Shown here piece by piece: positions 63,078 through 64,000 of a DNA stretch of 64,000 nucleotides. A model generated the notes under the pieces. That model saw nothing but the letters and a program-made list of their open reading frames with translations. It had not been told where the DNA came from and made no database searches. How positions within the stretch are numbered: position 1 is the first letter of the stretch; every line of letters starts with the position of its first letter. The position numbers and the translations under genes were made by a program. Source of the stretch: Hybos culiciformis (lineage: Eukaryota > Arthropoda > Insecta > Diptera > Hybotidae); assembly GCA_964007475.1 (NCBI GenBank), contig OZ023273.1:33602436-33666435 (forward strand), written 5' to 3'.

Positions 63078-63764
63078 TTAAGAAGATCAGATAATTCCTA
63101 AAATAATAAAAAAAGGCGTAAGTGCAGTTTATGTGAACCACTCAGAACCGTCTGAAACTTGGAGGGGGGGTAGAGGCGGTGCCCAAACTTCCAAAACTGA
63201 AATCAGTTCTTGGGGCTCGGGCCCCGTTTCGGAGATATGACCCCCAAAGTTTTCATACATTTTTGTATGGGACATTTTTTTTTTTGCCCGATTGGCCCTA
63301 TTTTTGGGAAAAGGATAAAGGGGGTGCCCCAAAACAAGAGGGGGGTGGGGCGGCGGGCGGGCGGTCTGGTGGTTAAACCAACCACCAGAACGCTCGCCAG
63401 CCCCACTCTTGTTTTGGGGCACCCCCTACACTCTCTACAAAAAAATGGGGCAAATCGAGCAAAAAAAAAAATTTCCCATACAAAATGTATGAAAACTTTG
63501 AGGGCCATATCTCCGAAACGAGGTCCGAGCCCCAAGAACTGATTTCAGTTTTGGAAGTTTGAGCACCGCCTCTACCCCCCCTCCAAGTTTCAGCCGTTTC
63601 TGAGAGGTTCACATAAACTGCACTTTAGCCTAAAAAAAAATAGTAATTTTTCCAAAAAAAAAATTATTCGATTTTTTTTTTTCTGCAAAAAAGAAAATGA
63701 ATAATTTGTTTTGGAAAAATTACTAATTTTTTTTTTTAATATTTTAGGAATTAGCTGATCTTAA
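63078..63764. mobile_element. GC-rich foldback (long inverted repeat) element
   Basis: The inner arms (63121 inward, 63624 inward) are near-complementary for about 240 bases each: agtgcagtttatgtgaacc against ggttcacataaactgcact, then matching GC-rich blocks to a centre near 63371 (ggtggtt / ccaacc). Outer arms (ttaagaagatcagataattc / its complement near 63744-63764) extend the symmetry. The right side contains an extra ~100-base hairpin (63641-63725, tagtaatttttccaaaa and complement) missing from the left. Several overlapping open frames on both strands are by-products of the GC-rich palindrome. Confidence 0.8.
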
Positions 63765-63939
63765 ATCATCCGGTTTGAAATCATTTCGAGAAATAAATTT
63801 ACTTCCGTATTAATTAAATTTTATTTCCTGGCTTCATTCTGAACTTTTTTGTTTATTTTTTTCATTGTAAATGTATTGTTTTCAACTCCCTCTCACATGC
63901 ACATTAAAGCAGTATACAATACATGTTAATCAAATTTGT

Positions 63940-64000
63940 TATACAGCTCGTTGTGTATACATACAAACACGTAGACACTCGTCAATTTTATATCAATCGA
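63940..64000. mobile_element. Half copy of the 25.8 kb hairpin MITE, cut by the window edge
   Basis: ttatacagctcgttgtgtat through gacactcgtcaattttatat and atcga follows, base for base with scattered changes, the arm of the 25798-25934 hairpin (ttatataactcgttctgtat, gacacttgtcaatttatatc, actcga). The palindromic centre and second arm would lie beyond 64000. Confidence 0.65.

Noticed and set aside
63129..63612. Five overlapping 65-110 codon frames on both strands
   Set aside because: Mirror-image by-products of a GC-rich palindrome; left- and right-arm frames encode versions of each other.
1..64000. CRISPR array, phage or bacterial operon
   Set aside because: No regularly spaced identical repeats with unique spacers; genes are intron-split eukaryotic genes.

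Overview
The window is a strongly A+T-rich insect nuclear sequence. Spliced genes have short exons with GT/AG introns, and homopolymer and AT-microsatellite tracts are everywhere. Insect affinity rests on an octopamine beta receptor, a ZASP-type muscle PDZ gene and an insect-style nocturnin. The species cannot be fixed from sequence alone. A secreted reprolysin beside a small knottin-like gene would suit a venomous or parasitoid insect, but that is inference. All exon models were built by eye from splice consensus and frame continuity.

Layout. (1) 1656-5460 (+): last four coding exons of an octopamine beta receptor (TM5 to C-terminus); TM1-TM4 lie off the left edge. (2) 5461-15875: intergenic, with a 1.6 kb hAT-like relic at 11018-12632. 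(3) 15876-19720 (+): complete ten-exon SLC36/PAT amino-acid transporter, 448 aa. (4) 20248-22112 (-): nocturnin (curled) catalytic part, convergent with the transporter. A large exon at 34799-35946 (-) joins it in frame across a ~12.7 kb intron to give a long form of about 803 aa; a small alternative 5' exon is proposed at 22484-22527. (5) 43215-51244 (-): Zasp66-like PDZ gene with two alternative 3' ends (predicted 232 and 372 aa). Its first intron holds a hAT MITE that itself contains a Helitron-like insertion. (6) 53749-54529 (-): two-exon secreted peptide, 88 aa, with a six-cysteine knottin-type pattern. (7) 55287-57163 (-): four 3' exons of a secreted reprolysin with metalloprotease, disintegrin and Cys-rich domains and no membrane anchor. 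Its 5' exons were not found. (8) 57164-64000: repeat-rich, with tRNA-Tyr-like inverted repeats, a retroelement-ORF1-like fragment, a GC-rich foldback element, and the start of a MITE whose other copy lies at 25.8 kb.

The genes are functionally unrelated neighbours (amine signalling, amino-acid transport, NADPH/mRNA metabolism, Z-disc structure, secreted proteins). The most notable items are the secreted protease/knottin pair, the alternative exon structures of nocturnin and the Zasp gene, and several transposon structures with readable termini and target-site duplications.
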